NCBI RefSeq assembly: GCF_900473965.1
Contig: NZ_UCNJ01000027.1
Coordinates: 1-34,757, forward strand
Source: Synechococcus sp. UW179A
Lineage (GTDB): Bacteria; Cyanobacteriota; Cyanobacteriia; PCC-6307; Cyanobiaceae
Length of the DNA stretch: 34,757 nucleotides
Direction: 5' to 3'
Both the position numbers and the translations under genes were made by a program. Below, one piece after another: positions 23,982-31,461 of the stretch. Positions within the stretch are counted from its first letter, which is position 1; the number at the start of each line of letters is the position of its first letter. The notes beneath the pieces were generated by a model that had not been told where the DNA came from, did not search any database, and was given only the letters and a program-made list of their open reading frames with translations.

Positions 23982-24058
23982 CAACACAGCTTCTCTCTGT
24001 GGGCACAGTCTGCCCACACCCCGACACGAGATGATGGGGGTTCTCCGCGTCTTCGCCG

Positions 24059-25783
24059 GTGCTGCGACTTGAGCACGTCAGCAAGATCTATCCCACAGGG
24101 GAAGTGCTCCGGGACGTGACCTGGGAGATCAAACCTGGCGATCGCATTGGCCTGGTCGGTGTCAACGGAGCAGGCAAATCGACTCAGATGCGCTTGATCG
24201 CTGGCCATGAAGAGCCGAGCAGCGGCACGGTCGTTCGCCAGGGGGAACCACGAATCGCATTCCTGCAACAGGAATTTGATGTGGACACCAACCGCTCGGT
24301 ACGGCAAGAGCTCTTCCAGGCTTTTGGAGAAGCCGCCACGGTGCTGAACCGTCAGCGCGAAGTGGAGGACGCGATGGGTTCTGACCAAGCAGCTGAAGAT
24401 CCCCACCATCTCGATGAGCTGATCCAGGAGTTGGGACAGCTCCAAAACCGATTCGAAGCCCTGCATGGCTACGAACTGGATGCCCGGATCGACAAGCTGC
24501 TACCCACGATCGGCTTCACGCCGGAAAGTGCTGAGTGCCTGGTCGGAGATTATTCGGGTGGATGGCAGATGCGTATCGCCCTGGGCAAAATTCTTCTTCA
24601 GGACCCAGATCTACTGCTGCTTGATGAGCCGACGAATCACCTGGATGTGGAAACCATCCAATGGCTCGAAAGCTACCTGCAGGAGCAGACAGCAGCCCTC
24701 GTGGTGATCAGTCACGATCGAACCTTTCTTGATCGCGTCTGCAACCAGATCGTCGCTACCGAACGGGGGATCTCCAGAAGTTATCTCGGTAATTACACAG
24801 CGCATCTAGAGCAGAAGAAACTGGAGCAGGAGGCGACGCAGGCGGCCTTCGACCGTCAGCAGAAGGAGATCGCCACCCAGCAGGCCTACATCGATCGGTT
24901 CAGGGCTAGTGCCACGCGAAGCACCCAGGCCAAGAGCAGGGAAAAACAGCTCGACAAGGTGGAACTGGTTAACGCTCCGGTCGAAACCGTTGCCGGACCG
25001 AGTTTCCGGTTTCCTGAAGCACCCCGCTCCGGTGCCCAGGTGGCTGTGATGGAGAATCTCACCCATAGCTACGGCGACCAAATCCTTTTCCTAGGAGCGG
25101 AACTGGAGGTGGAGCGGGGTGATCGCATAGCTTTTGTCGGGCCGAACGGAGCCGGAAAGTCCACGCTTCTGCGACTGATCATGGGAATGGAGTTACCGGA
25201 CGAGGGCTCGGCTCGGCTCGGTGAACACAACGTGATCGCGCGTTATTTCGAACAAAACCAGGCAGAGGCTCTGGACCTGGGCAAAACAGTGGTCGACACC
25301 ATGTTTGAAGCGGTACCGGACTGGACGCAGACCCAGGTGCGCTCACTGCTGGGCAGCTTTTGCTTCAGCAACGACACCGTCTTCAAAGAGGTCGGCAAGC
25401 TCAGCGGCGGCGAGAAGGCACGTCTTGCATTGGCCCTGATGCTGCTCACCCCCTGCAATCTTCTGGTGTTGGATGAGCCCACCAACCATCTCGACATCCC
25501 AGCCAAGCAAATGCTGGAAGACGCTCTTTGCGCCTACGAGGGAGCGGCACTGCTTGTTTCTCACGACCGGTATTTCATCTCCCGTGTTGCCAATCGCATC
25601 GTTGAGCTACGGGATGGAGAACTGGTGCTTTACCGAGGCGACTACTCCTATTACGTCGAAAAGAAAGCCGAAGAGAAGGAGGCCGCCGAAGCCGCACTCC
25701 GCCAGGCGCAACAGGATGCGAAGAGAAAGGCCAAACGCGAGAAACAGAAAGAACGGGACGCGAAACGGAGAAGTGCGGCTTGA
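24059..25783 (+). CDS. ABC-F family ribosome-associated ATPase
   Basis: The 574-residue protein has two ABC cassettes in tandem and no membrane segments, the mark of ABC-F proteins that bind the ribosomal E site. Cassette 1 has GVNGAGKST (about residues 34-42), the variant signature YSGGWQMR and LLLLDEPTNHLD; cassette 2 has GPNGAGKST (about 361-369), LSGGEKARLAL and LLVLDEPTNHLD. A charged helical linker ('KKLEQEATQAAFDRQQKEI') joins them, and the C-terminus is a Lys/Glu/Ala coiled coil, as in Uup. It most resembles the Uup/YbiT-like branch, but I cannot decide the subfamily. The start is GTG at 24059, placing the first conserved strand at residue 2. Confidence 0.93.
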   Translation: MLRLEHVSKIYPTGEVLRDVTWEIKPGDRIGLVGVNGAGKSTQMRLIAGHEEPSSGTVVRQGEPRIAFLQQEFDVDTNRSVRQELFQAFGEAATVLNRQREVEDAMGSDQAAEDPHHLDELIQELGQLQNRFEALHGYELDARIDKLLPTIGFTPESAECLVGDYSGGWQMRIALGKILLQDPDLLLLDEPTNHLDVETIQWLESYLQEQTAALVVISHDRTFLDRVCNQIVATERGISRSYLGNYTAHLEQKKLEQEATQAAFDRQQKEIATQQAYIDRFRASATRSTQAKSREKQLDKVELVNAPVETVAGPSFRFPEAPRSGAQVAVMENLTHSYGDQILFLGAELEVERGDRIAFVGPNGAGKSTLLRLIMGMELPDEGSARLGEHNVIARYFEQNQAEALDLGKTVVDTMFEAVPDWTQTQVRSLLGSFCFSNDTVFKEVGKLSGGEKARLALALMLLTPCNLLVLDEPTNHLDIPAKQMLEDALCAYEGAALLVSHDRYFISRVANRIVELRDGELVLYRGDYSYYVEKKAEEKEAAEAALRQAQQDAKRKAKREKQKERDAKRRSAA

Positions 25784-25898
25784 GACCAATGCGGTGGCGT
25801 GCAAGACGAAACTTCACGAACAGTTAGGCAGGAAGACTTATTTCCCTTTACCCGCTCGGAACGTGTGCATAGGCTGACATTACCGATCCCGGCACTCG

Positions 25899-26090
25899 AT
25901 GAGAAACCATGAAGCTCAGTCCGCCGGTATCCATAACGTCAACTTGAACAGCGCCAATCCAACAGGCGAACATGAGCAGACATGGGATGCCGTTGAAACC
26001 TATTTCGAGTGCATAACCACATGCTCTCTGGATGATGGTGAATGCATCACACGCTGCGTTGAGCAACTGAAGGATGCAGATGACGCCTGA
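25899..26090 (+). CDS. Small four-cysteine protein with twin CX3C motif (63 aa)
   Basis: The C-terminal half contains four cysteines in a symmetric pattern, C-x3-C-x6-C-x3-C (Cys38, 42, 49, 53), built from a near-repeat: ECITTC and ECITRC separated by SLDDG. This predicts two short helices joined by a turn, stapled by disulfides or coordinating a metal. The N-terminal 25 residues are polar and probably flexible. There is no signal peptide. I believe similar small proteins occur widely in cyanobacteria, but I know no assigned function. It lies between the ABC-F gene and the convergent protease gene, whose stop codon is 6 nt away. Confidence 0.72.
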   Translation: MRNHEAQSAGIHNVNLNSANPTGEHEQTWDAVETYFECITTCSLDDGECITRCVEQLKDADDA

Positions 26091-26101
26091 CCCAGATCAG
26101 G
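26086..26101. other. Short hairpin at convergent stop codons
   Basis: CCTGA (26086-26090) pairs with TCAGG (26097-26101) around a 6-nt loop. The TGA of the four-cysteine gene and the minus-strand stop of the protease gene lie in opposite arms. There is no T-run, so any termination role is uncertain. Confidence 0.3.
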
Positions 26102-27278
26102 GCATCTTCAGAGCGCTCATTTCAACGGGCCTCACCGTCACTGGCAGTTGCCTTCCCTGGCGCTGCACGCTGAGAACCAGAGGCTGACCAACACCGCTGC
26201 GATCAATGGCTGTTACGACCTCAGCTGGATTACGCACTGGCTGGCCAGCCACTGACACGATGACATCGTTGACCTGAAGGCCGGCCAGAGCTCCCGGACC
26301 ACCAGGCATCACCGAGCGGACAACTGCGCCGGGGGGCACGGTCCCACCAGGCTTTGATGCAGGAATCGTCGAGAGACCAATCCCAACCATGGGGTGACTG
26401 GCTCGTCCCTGGTTCACCAGCTGCGAGGCGATCGTTCTTGCCCTATTGATCGGGATGGCAAATCCGAGGCCGGCGCCGGGGCCCGAGCGCACCAATGTGT
26501 TGATCCCCACCACCTCGCCGGCAGAATTGAGCAAAGGACCACCGGAGTTCCCTGGGTTGATGGCCGCATCGGTCTGAATCAGATCCAGACGCTTGCCCTG
26601 GATACCGAGCTGGGAGACGTTCCTATTGAGGTTGCTCACGATTCCCAGGGTGACGGTGTTCTCAAGCCCGAAAGGATTGCCAACAGCAATGGCCCAGTCA
26701 CCAACTCGCAGTTGATCCGAATCCCCGAGAGGAGCGGTCGGCCAGAGTTCATCTCCCTGGAGCTTCACGACAGCGAGGTCGGTCACCGAATCCTGGCCGA
26801 CCACCTGGCCGGAAACTCTTCTTCCATCAGGCAATCCCACCATCACCCGATCTGTGTTCTCAACAACATGGGCGTTAGTCAGCACCAGTCCCTGGTCATC
26901 GAAGATCACACCACTGCCCTGACCACGTTCCACGCGAGCCCTCGGAGCAGCGGAGCCCCGCAAACCAAAGAAGCGCTGAAAGAACGGATCCATCAGCAGT
27001 CCATCAGGTAAGCCCGATCCACCAGCTGTCCGAACGGTTCGCTGCGTTTCCAGTGTGACCACCGCAGGGCCGCTTTTGGCCACGGCCGCTGCCACAAAGG
27101 ACTGAGCCGACAGACCAGCTGAAGCTGAGACCTGAGCTGCCGCCACAACACTCCTCTGTGGCAAGACAAGACCCATTGGAGCTACAAGCGACAGCCCCAT
27201 CATCAGCGGCAGGACCCGGCGGCCAACACGCGTAACCGGAGCAGGCTCCTTAACAGAAATGAACGGTGCCACAGCCAT
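26097..27278 (-). CDS. HtrA/Deg-type trypsin-like serine protease with one PDZ domain
   Basis: The product is a periplasmic or thylakoid-lumen quality-control protease of 393 residues from the ATG at 27278. An N-terminal export signal with hydrophobic segment '[18 protein letters not shown]' is followed by the protease domain with the catalytic triad His137 (NAHVVE), Asp167 (SVTDLAVV) and Ser245 (GNSGGPL), and a single C-terminal PDZ domain ('[19 protein letters not shown]'). This matches cyanobacterial HhoA/HhoB/HtrA proteins. The reading frame extends upstream to 27455, but that extension overlaps the divergent DUF2973 gene and lacks conserved sequence. Which of the three paralogues it represents cannot be told here. 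Confidence 0.93.
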   Translation of the reverse strand: MAVAPFISVKEPAPVTRVGRRVLPLMMGLSLVAPMGLVLPQRSVVAAAQVSASAGLSAQSFVAAAVAKSGPAVVTLETQRTVRTAGGSGLPDGLLMDPFFQRFFGLRGSAAPRARVERGQGSGVIFDDQGLVLTNAHVVENTDRVMVGLPDGRRVSGQVVGQDSVTDLAVVKLQGDELWPTAPLGDSDQLRVGDWAIAVGNPFGLENTVTLGIVSNLNRNVSQLGIQGKRLDLIQTDAAINPGNSGGPLLNSAGEVVGINTLVRSGPGAGLGFAIPINRARTIASQLVNQGRASHPMVGIGLSTIPASKPGGTVPPGAVVRSVMPGGPGALAGLQVNDVIVSVAGQPVRNPAEVVTAIDRSGVGQPLVLSVQRQGRQLPVTVRPVEMSALKMP

Positions 27279-27417
27279 GGAGAGGGCGACGACGAATTTC
27301 GAGAAACAGACCTTAATCAGGGCAATCCACCGCGGATAGGGGGGATCACCATTGATTCCATGACCAGATGCAACCAACAGTGCGCCCTGAACGAGCACAA
27401 CTGGGCAAGGAGTAGCG

Positions 27418-27732
27418 ATGATGGAGTCAAGAGAGGGTGTGTCCCAGCTCGACAACCGCCGTCATCCCATGATCAGCAGTCTTTTCCCCCTGATTTACGG
27501 ACTGGTCTTCCTGGCCCTGCTTTGGCAAGCCTTCCGGGTGATGGGACGCGGGTTCAGCGCAGCAGTGCGTTCTCCAGGCGCGACTAACACTCCTGCTGAC
27601 CGAACCGGCAAGGTGACCATTCACCCTGAACTCCTGGATGGTGATGGCCGATTGACCGAGGAGGACCTGCTCACCGTTCGATTCAGTGGTGAGGACGAGA
27701 CTGGTGAACCTGGCGTGCGCCCTAATGAATAA
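27418..27732 (+). CDS. DUF2973 membrane protein
   Basis: A single membrane helix ('[19 protein letters not shown]') is followed by a hydrophilic domain with '[29 protein letters not shown]', shown here only as its flanks [14 protein letters not shown] and [11 protein letters not shown], which match the cyanobacterial DUF2973 family. The role is unknown. Two starts compete: ATG at 27418 has a strong Shine-Dalgarno AAGGAG at 27407-27412 (5-nt spacing) and gives 104 residues; ATG at 27469 gives 87 residues and starts right at the helix, as homologues usually do. I list the first because of the ribosome-binding site. It is divergent from the protease gene. Confidence 0.8.
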   Translation: MMESREGVSQLDNRRHPMISSLFPLIYGLVFLALLWQAFRVMGRGFSAAVRSPGATNTPADRTGKVTIHPELLDGDGRLTEEDLLTVRFSGEDETGEPGVRPNE

Positions 27733-27750
27733 GTTAGGAAGGAAAGCTTC

Positions 27751-27822
27751 GTGGCAGCACGACTCGGACTCGTAGGGGGAACCTCCTGGTGGATCAAAGA
27801 ACACGGATTGTTGCCGCGGTGA
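27751..27822 (+). CDS. Candidate 23-residue peptide ORF upstream of and overlapping the next gene
   Basis: A GTG at 27751 is preceded at the ideal 7-nt spacing by AGGAAGGA (27736-27743), one of the best Shine-Dalgarno sequences in the window. The frame reads 'MAARLGLVGGTSWWIKEHG' and ends at TGA 27820-27822, inside the start of the following gene, in a different frame. It could be a leader peptide coupling translation of that gene, or the Shine-Dalgarno may be fortuitous. There is no homology evidence. Confidence 0.3.
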   Translation: MAARLGLVGGTSWWIKEHGLLPR

Positions 27823-28172
27823 TCAAGTCCGTGAAACTGCCTCCCCGCTTTCGCCTGCGTCTGCTCAAGGAGGATCCCGTTCGTCTGGAACTCAGCCTGA
27901 CTCCCGCCTACGGCAAAGATCCAATCCAGGTGGGGCTGGTTGAATCACTCGACTTGGTCGCCAGGCGCGACCGAGAAGGGCGTATTCCCAGGGATCTTCA
28001 GGGCACCTGGGACTGGACAGTCAGGCATGGCCAGGTGAGTACCGGTGGCTGGAACCCTTACCTGAAAGAAGCCCTCCAGACGATGTTCGAAACTGGACTG
28101 CCAGCGATTGTCTACGAAGAACTCACCGGAGAGGAGTACCACCCGGTAGATGGAGCTCGCCACGTGCGTTGA
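27789..28172 (+). CDS. Conserved cyanobacterial protein of unknown function (127 aa)
   Basis: The soluble, basic product begins 'MDQRTRIVAAVIKSVKLPP' and has a distinctive C-terminal half with GTWDWTVRHGQVSTGGWNP and 'GLPAIVYEELTGEEYHP'. I believe it is strongly conserved in picocyanobacteria, though I cannot name a domain. The GTG at 27789 is the start and has AGGGGGA at 27774-27780, 8 nt upstream. It follows the DUF2973 gene by 56 nt on the same strand. Confidence 0.78.
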   Translation: MDQRTRIVAAVIKSVKLPPRFRLRLLKEDPVRLELSLTPAYGKDPIQVGLVESLDLVARRDREGRIPRDLQGTWDWTVRHGQVSTGGWNPYLKEALQTMFETGLPAIVYEELTGEEYHPVDGARHVR

Positions 28173-28226
28173 CCCCCTCAGACAGCAGCGCCGGACCTTG
28201 TTCGCCATCTTGCTGCGTGTAACGCC

Positions 28227-28403
28227 GTGCCAACGGATACAGCCAAGCCGGCCCACAAGGAGCTAAAAAACTTCCGTCAGGCCTTTAAGGATTTCTTCAT
28301 GGCCACGCTGAATCACCGCAGTGCACCGCTCATCAAACTGCTCACTGCAATGGGAGCATTAACCAGCATTTTGCTGCTGGGGATTCTCAACTTCATCACC
28401 TGA
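28227..28403 (+). CDS. Small single-helix membrane protein (58 aa)
   Basis: From the GTG at 28227 the frame reads a charged, amphipathic N-terminal half (KELKNFRQAFKDFFMATL) and then a membrane helix ('LLTAMGALTSILLLGILNF') that runs almost to the TGA at 28401. It fills the gap between two plus-strand genes and stops 16 nt before the helicase start. The clean amphipathic-helix-plus-TM design and position support coding. Function unknown; proteins of this build often attach to larger membrane complexes. Confidence 0.62.
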   Translation: MPTDTAKPAHKELKNFRQAFKDFFMATLNHRSAPLIKLLTAMGALTSILLLGILNFIT

Positions 28404-28418
28404 TCTCGATCGTCGCCC

Positions 28419-30956
28419 TTGGGTTTATTTCCCATTGATGATCTTCTGACTGAGCTCTGCTTCCGACTGCACAGCTCAGGAATCCTGATCCTTCAGGCAC
28501 CACCGGGTGCAGGCAAGACCACTCGGGTTCCTCTGGCATTAATGGGGGAACTGGTCAACGCGCCGCGAGCAGAGGGCCGCATCCTGCTGATTGAGCCGAG
28601 ACGGCTGGCTGCCAAAGCGGCTGCAACTCGATTGGCTGAGTCTATCGGCGAACAGGTTGGCGAGCGCGTGGGGTACTCCGTGCGCAACGAGCAGAGACGC
28701 TCAGACGCCACGACCATCGAAGCCATCACTGACGGGCTATTCCTGCGGCGTCTTCAGTCACAGCCCGACCTGCCTGGGGTGGAGATTGTGATCTTCGATG
28801 AATTCCACGAGCGACGCCGCGACAGTGACGTTGCCTTGGCACTTCTGCGGGAAGCAAGACGCTTGCTGAGGCCTGATCTGAAGCTGCTGCTGATGTCAGC
28901 AACCCTGCAGCTAGAGGAGCTGAGTGCCCAGTTCGATTCTGCTGAAACGCTCACCAGTCAGGGAAGAGCCTTCCCGGTGGAGACCCGCCACTGCCAACCT
29001 CGCAACAAAGAGCTCCTCGAAACGCATGTGCTGCGAGTCCTCGAGGAGGAATTGATCGAGATCGAACACAGACGCCACACTGGTGATGCCTCCCCTGGGG
29101 TCCTCGTCTTTCTCCCCGGTGTGCGTGAGATTGAACGATGCCGACAGAGGCTCATGGGAGTGCCGCGTCTGCAGAACTGGCAGGTGCTAACGCTGCATGG
29201 CCAGCTCTCCCTCAAACTGCAGACCGAAACACTCAGGTCCTGCGACAGGCGCTGGTATGGACGCATCGTCCTGGCGACATCCATCGCAGAAAGCTCTCTC
29301 ACCCTGGATGGCATCCGTCTCGTGGTGGATGCAGGACTCAATCGCCACACGCGTTTTGATCCAGGCACCGGCATGGAAAGGTTGGTGACGGTGCCAGCCA
29401 GCATTGCCAGCGCAGATCAGAGGCGGGGACGAGCGGGTCGGCAAGGACCAGGCCGCTGCGTGCGGCTTTGGTCAGCATCTGACGAGCAACGCCGACCAGC
29501 GCAAGACCCTCCGGAACTGCAACGGGCAGATCCACAACCCACCGTGCTTGCCCTGGCGCAGTGGGGTGCTGGCCTGGGTGAAGACCTCGACTGGCTGGAA
29601 CCTCCACCCAAACCACTATTTCAAGAGGGGCAGCAACAGCTGAAGCAGCTGAAACTGCTCACGGATCAGGGGCAGATCACAACCTTTGGGCAACAAGTGG
29701 CAGCGTTCGGCATGCACCCAAGGTTGGGGCTGATGTTGATCCAGGCGAAGCGTTGGGGACTGGAGGCACTGGCCTGCGATCTGGCGGCGCTGCTGAGTGA
29801 TCGGGATCTACCCGGCAGCCGTGATGTCGGGTGTGACATCGGCCATCGCCTTCAGCGCCTGAGAGACACATCGCGGTTCAATCGTCATGACGGTCTCGGA
29901 GGCATGCGCCAGCAGAGCAGGCAATGGCAAAGACAGCTCCAGTTACTCAAGCCATCAACGGTGCGGTTGGCCCTCAACGAGCCTGAGGATCTCTCTATCG
30001 CGCGGCTGATCGCCACTGCATTCCCCGAGTGGCTCGCCCTGGCACGACCTGGACGACCAGGGGCATTCCTACTGCGCCAGGGTCGCGGCGCAGTAGTACT
30101 GATGTCAGACCCCCTAAGCAGCGCCGAGGCTCTGGCCATCGCCAGGCTTGACCTCAAGGAGCGTGACGCACGCATTCGCCTGGCGGTTCCCATCAGTCGG
30201 CACTTTCTCGAAGATATGGCCTCAGAGCAGGGGGATTGGCGTGAAAACGTTGTCTGGAATGACAAACAACAGGGAATACGCGCTGAGCGAGTCCTGAGCC
30301 TTGGTGCGATCGAATTGCAGCGACAGCAACTGCCACGCCCATCAGCCGATCTCGTGAGCCATGCGTTGCTGCAGCGCCTCCGCGACCATGGCCTCGCACT
30401 TCTCCCCTGGAACGAATCCTGCGAACAGCTGCGTCGGCGCCTTCAGATTGCCCACAGCTACTTGGGGAGCCCATGGCCGAATCGCACTCTCCAGAAACTG
30501 CAAAATGCTCCTGAGCTCTGGATCGGAGAGGCCAGCCTGCACTGCAGCAGCTGGCAGGACCTAGACAGCGGCGACCTGATCGAAGCATTGTGGAGTGAGA
30601 TCAGCTGGGCACAGCGACGGGAGCTTGAAACACTGCTTCCCGAGCGGCTAATGATTCCCAGCGGCAGAGCAGCCAGAATGACTTATGGGGATGACGAGGC
30701 AGTGCTATCGATCAAGCTGCAGGAGATGTTCGGCTGCAGCCAGGGACCAATCCTTCTCAACGGAGCCCTACCGGTGACCCTTGAACTGCTCTCACCAGCC
30801 GGCCGGCCTTTGCAGCGCACCAAGGATCTTGCAGGCTTCTGGACCGGGAGCTACAAGGACGTTCGCCGTGAAATGCGCGGTCGCTACCCGAAACACCCAT
30901 GGCCGGAGTCGCCGATGACAGCGGCTCCCTCTAGCAAGTCGAAGAAGTGGTCGTAA
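28419..30956 (+). CDS. hrpB: ATP-dependent RNA helicase HrpB
   Basis: The 845-residue DEAH-family protein has motif I APPGAGKTTRVP near residue 27, motif II DEFHER (the HrpB variant of DEAH), motif III 'LMSATLQ', and the C-terminal helicase lobe with 'ATSIAESSLTLDGIRLVVD' and 'RRGRAGRQGPG'. An HA2/OB region and the HrpB-specific C-terminal domain follow ('FWTGSYKDVRREMRGRYPKH' is the family's hallmark near the end). The length matches HrpB of E. coli (about 810-820). The cellular role is poorly defined. The start used is the TTG at 28419. Confidence 0.94.
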   Translation: MGLFPIDDLLTELCFRLHSSGILILQAPPGAGKTTRVPLALMGELVNAPRAEGRILLIEPRRLAAKAAATRLAESIGEQVGERVGYSVRNEQRRSDATTIEAITDGLFLRRLQSQPDLPGVEIVIFDEFHERRRDSDVALALLREARRLLRPDLKLLLMSATLQLEELSAQFDSAETLTSQGRAFPVETRHCQPRNKELLETHVLRVLEEELIEIEHRRHTGDASPGVLVFLPGVREIERCRQRLMGVPRLQNWQVLTLHGQLSLKLQTETLRSCDRRWYGRIVLATSIAESSLTLDGIRLVVDAGLNRHTRFDPGTGMERLVTVPASIASADQRRGRAGRQGPGRCVRLWSASDEQRRPAQDPPELQRADPQPTVLALAQWGAGLGEDLDWLEPPPKPLFQEGQQQLKQLKLLTDQGQITTFGQQVAAFGMHPRLGLMLIQAKRWGLEALACDLAALLSDRDLPGSRDVGCDIGHRLQRLRDTSRFNRHDGLGGMRQQSRQWQRQLQLLKPSTVRLALNEPEDLSIARLIATAFPEWLALARPGRPGAFLLRQGRGAVVLMSDPLSSAEALAIARLDLKERDARIRLAVPISRHFLEDMASEQGDWRENVVWNDKQQGIRAERVLSLGAIELQRQQLPRPSADLVSHALLQRLRDHGLALLPWNESCEQLRRRLQIAHSYLGSPWPNRTLQKLQNAPELWIGEASLHCSSWQDLDSGDLIEALWSEISWAQRRELETLLPERLMIPSGRAARMTYGDDEAVLSIKLQEMFGCSQGPILLNGALPVTLELLSPAGRPLQRTKDLAGFWTGSYKDVRREMRGRYPKHPWPESPMTAAPSSKSKKWS

Positions 30957-30992
30957 TGTCGCATTCACGACAGGCAACAAAACTCCATTGTT

Positions 30993-31001
30993 TGTTACAT
31001 T
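30993..31001 (+). promoter_or_regulatory. Half HLR1-like / extended -10-like element before hli
   Basis: GTTACATT (30994-31001) matches one half of the HLR1 element (consensus (G/T)TTACA(T/A)(T/A)) to which RpaB binds in high-light genes. The second half, expected 2 nt further, is poor (TTGAAGTC). The same bases also fit an extended -10 box, TG-T-TACATT. It lies 25 nt upstream of the hli ATG. Light regulation is inferred, not shown. Confidence 0.35.
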
Positions 31002-31025
31002 GGTTGAAGTCACGGATCACGACCC

Positions 31026-31169
31026 ATGTCTGACAACGCATCCCGCTTCGGCTTCGTCAACTTCGCTGAAACCTGGAATGGCCGCCTGGCCATGATGGGC
31101 TTCGTCATCGGCCTGGGTACAGAGCTGCTCACAGGCCAAGGCATCCTGTCCCAGATCGGCCTCGGTTGA
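31026..31169 (+). CDS. hli: High-light-inducible protein (single-helix chlorophyll-binding protein)
   Basis: The 47-residue product carries the full Hlip signature in its one membrane helix: E15-T-W-N-G-R-L-A-M-M-G-F, where Glu15 and Arg20 make the charge-clamped dimer and Glu15 and Asn18 ligate chlorophyll. Hlips bind chlorophyll and carotenoid, quench excess energy and assist photosystem II assembly under high light. It ends with a short Gly-rich tail (GQGILSQIGLG). It forms its own transcription unit: an HLR1-like half site upstream and a strong terminator 37 nt downstream. Short Hlips of this size are typical of Prochlorococcus and marine Synechococcus. Confidence 0.93.
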   Translation: MSDNASRFGFVNFAETWNGRLAMMGFVIGLGTELLTGQGILSQIGLG

Positions 31170-31205
31170 TCGCGACAGACCGCACTCAGAGCCATTAGGA
31201 CTCAC

Positions 31206-31236
31206 AAACCCCATTGGCCTTGCCGATGGGGTTTTT
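31206..31236 (+). terminator. Intrinsic terminator of hli
   Basis: AAACCCCAT (31206-31214) pairs with ATGGGGTTT (31226-31234), with an inner GGC/GCC helix possible, followed by a T-run through 31236. It lies 37 nt after the hli stop and gives the gene a monocistronic transcript. Confidence 0.88.
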
Positions 31237-31284
31237 CAATGCCTGCAGTCGTTGCGAGAGAGTATGCAGAGTTGACCTCTGCCC

Positions 31285-31461
31285 TTGCCCCGTTTCTTCG
31301 CAGGCAACCGCCGCGATGGTGCCAGGTTACTGAGCAGTGCCCTGGTGTTTCTGTCGATAGGGCTGACCCAGCTGGACCATCAATGGGGACGAATCCTCAG
31401 CGTGATCGCTGGTGCTGTTTGCATCTACTGGGGTTTCGCCTATCGCCGCCTTGATCGCTAA
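31285..31461 (+). CDS. Small two-helix membrane protein (58 aa) overlapping xseA start
   Basis: The frame from TTG 31285 to TAA 31461 encodes a basic N-terminus (GNRRDGARLL), a first hydrophobic helix ('SSALVFLSIGLTQL'), a short loop (DHQWGR), a second helix ('ILSVIAGAVCIYWGFA') and a basic end (YRRLDR). This is a textbook hairpin membrane protein with positive charges flanking both ends. An in-frame stop at 31273 limits the start to TTG 31285 or CTG 31279. Its 3' end overlaps the xseA reading frame in another frame, so it may be coupled to xseA. I do not recognise a family. Confidence 0.6.
   Translation: MPRFFAGNRRDGARLLSSALVFLSIGLTQLDHQWGRILSVIAGAVCIYWGFAYRRLDR

Noticed and set aside
25793-25898. 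A promoter for the four-cysteine gene (TTTACC about 17 nt before TAGGCT)
   Set aside because: Only 4 of 6 and 3 of 6 consensus matches; too weak to annotate.
31239-31454. A 71-residue plus-strand frame after the hli terminator
   Set aside because: Low-complexity Pro/Arg/Cys composition; the alternative frame over the same bases gives a much more convincing two-helix membrane protein.
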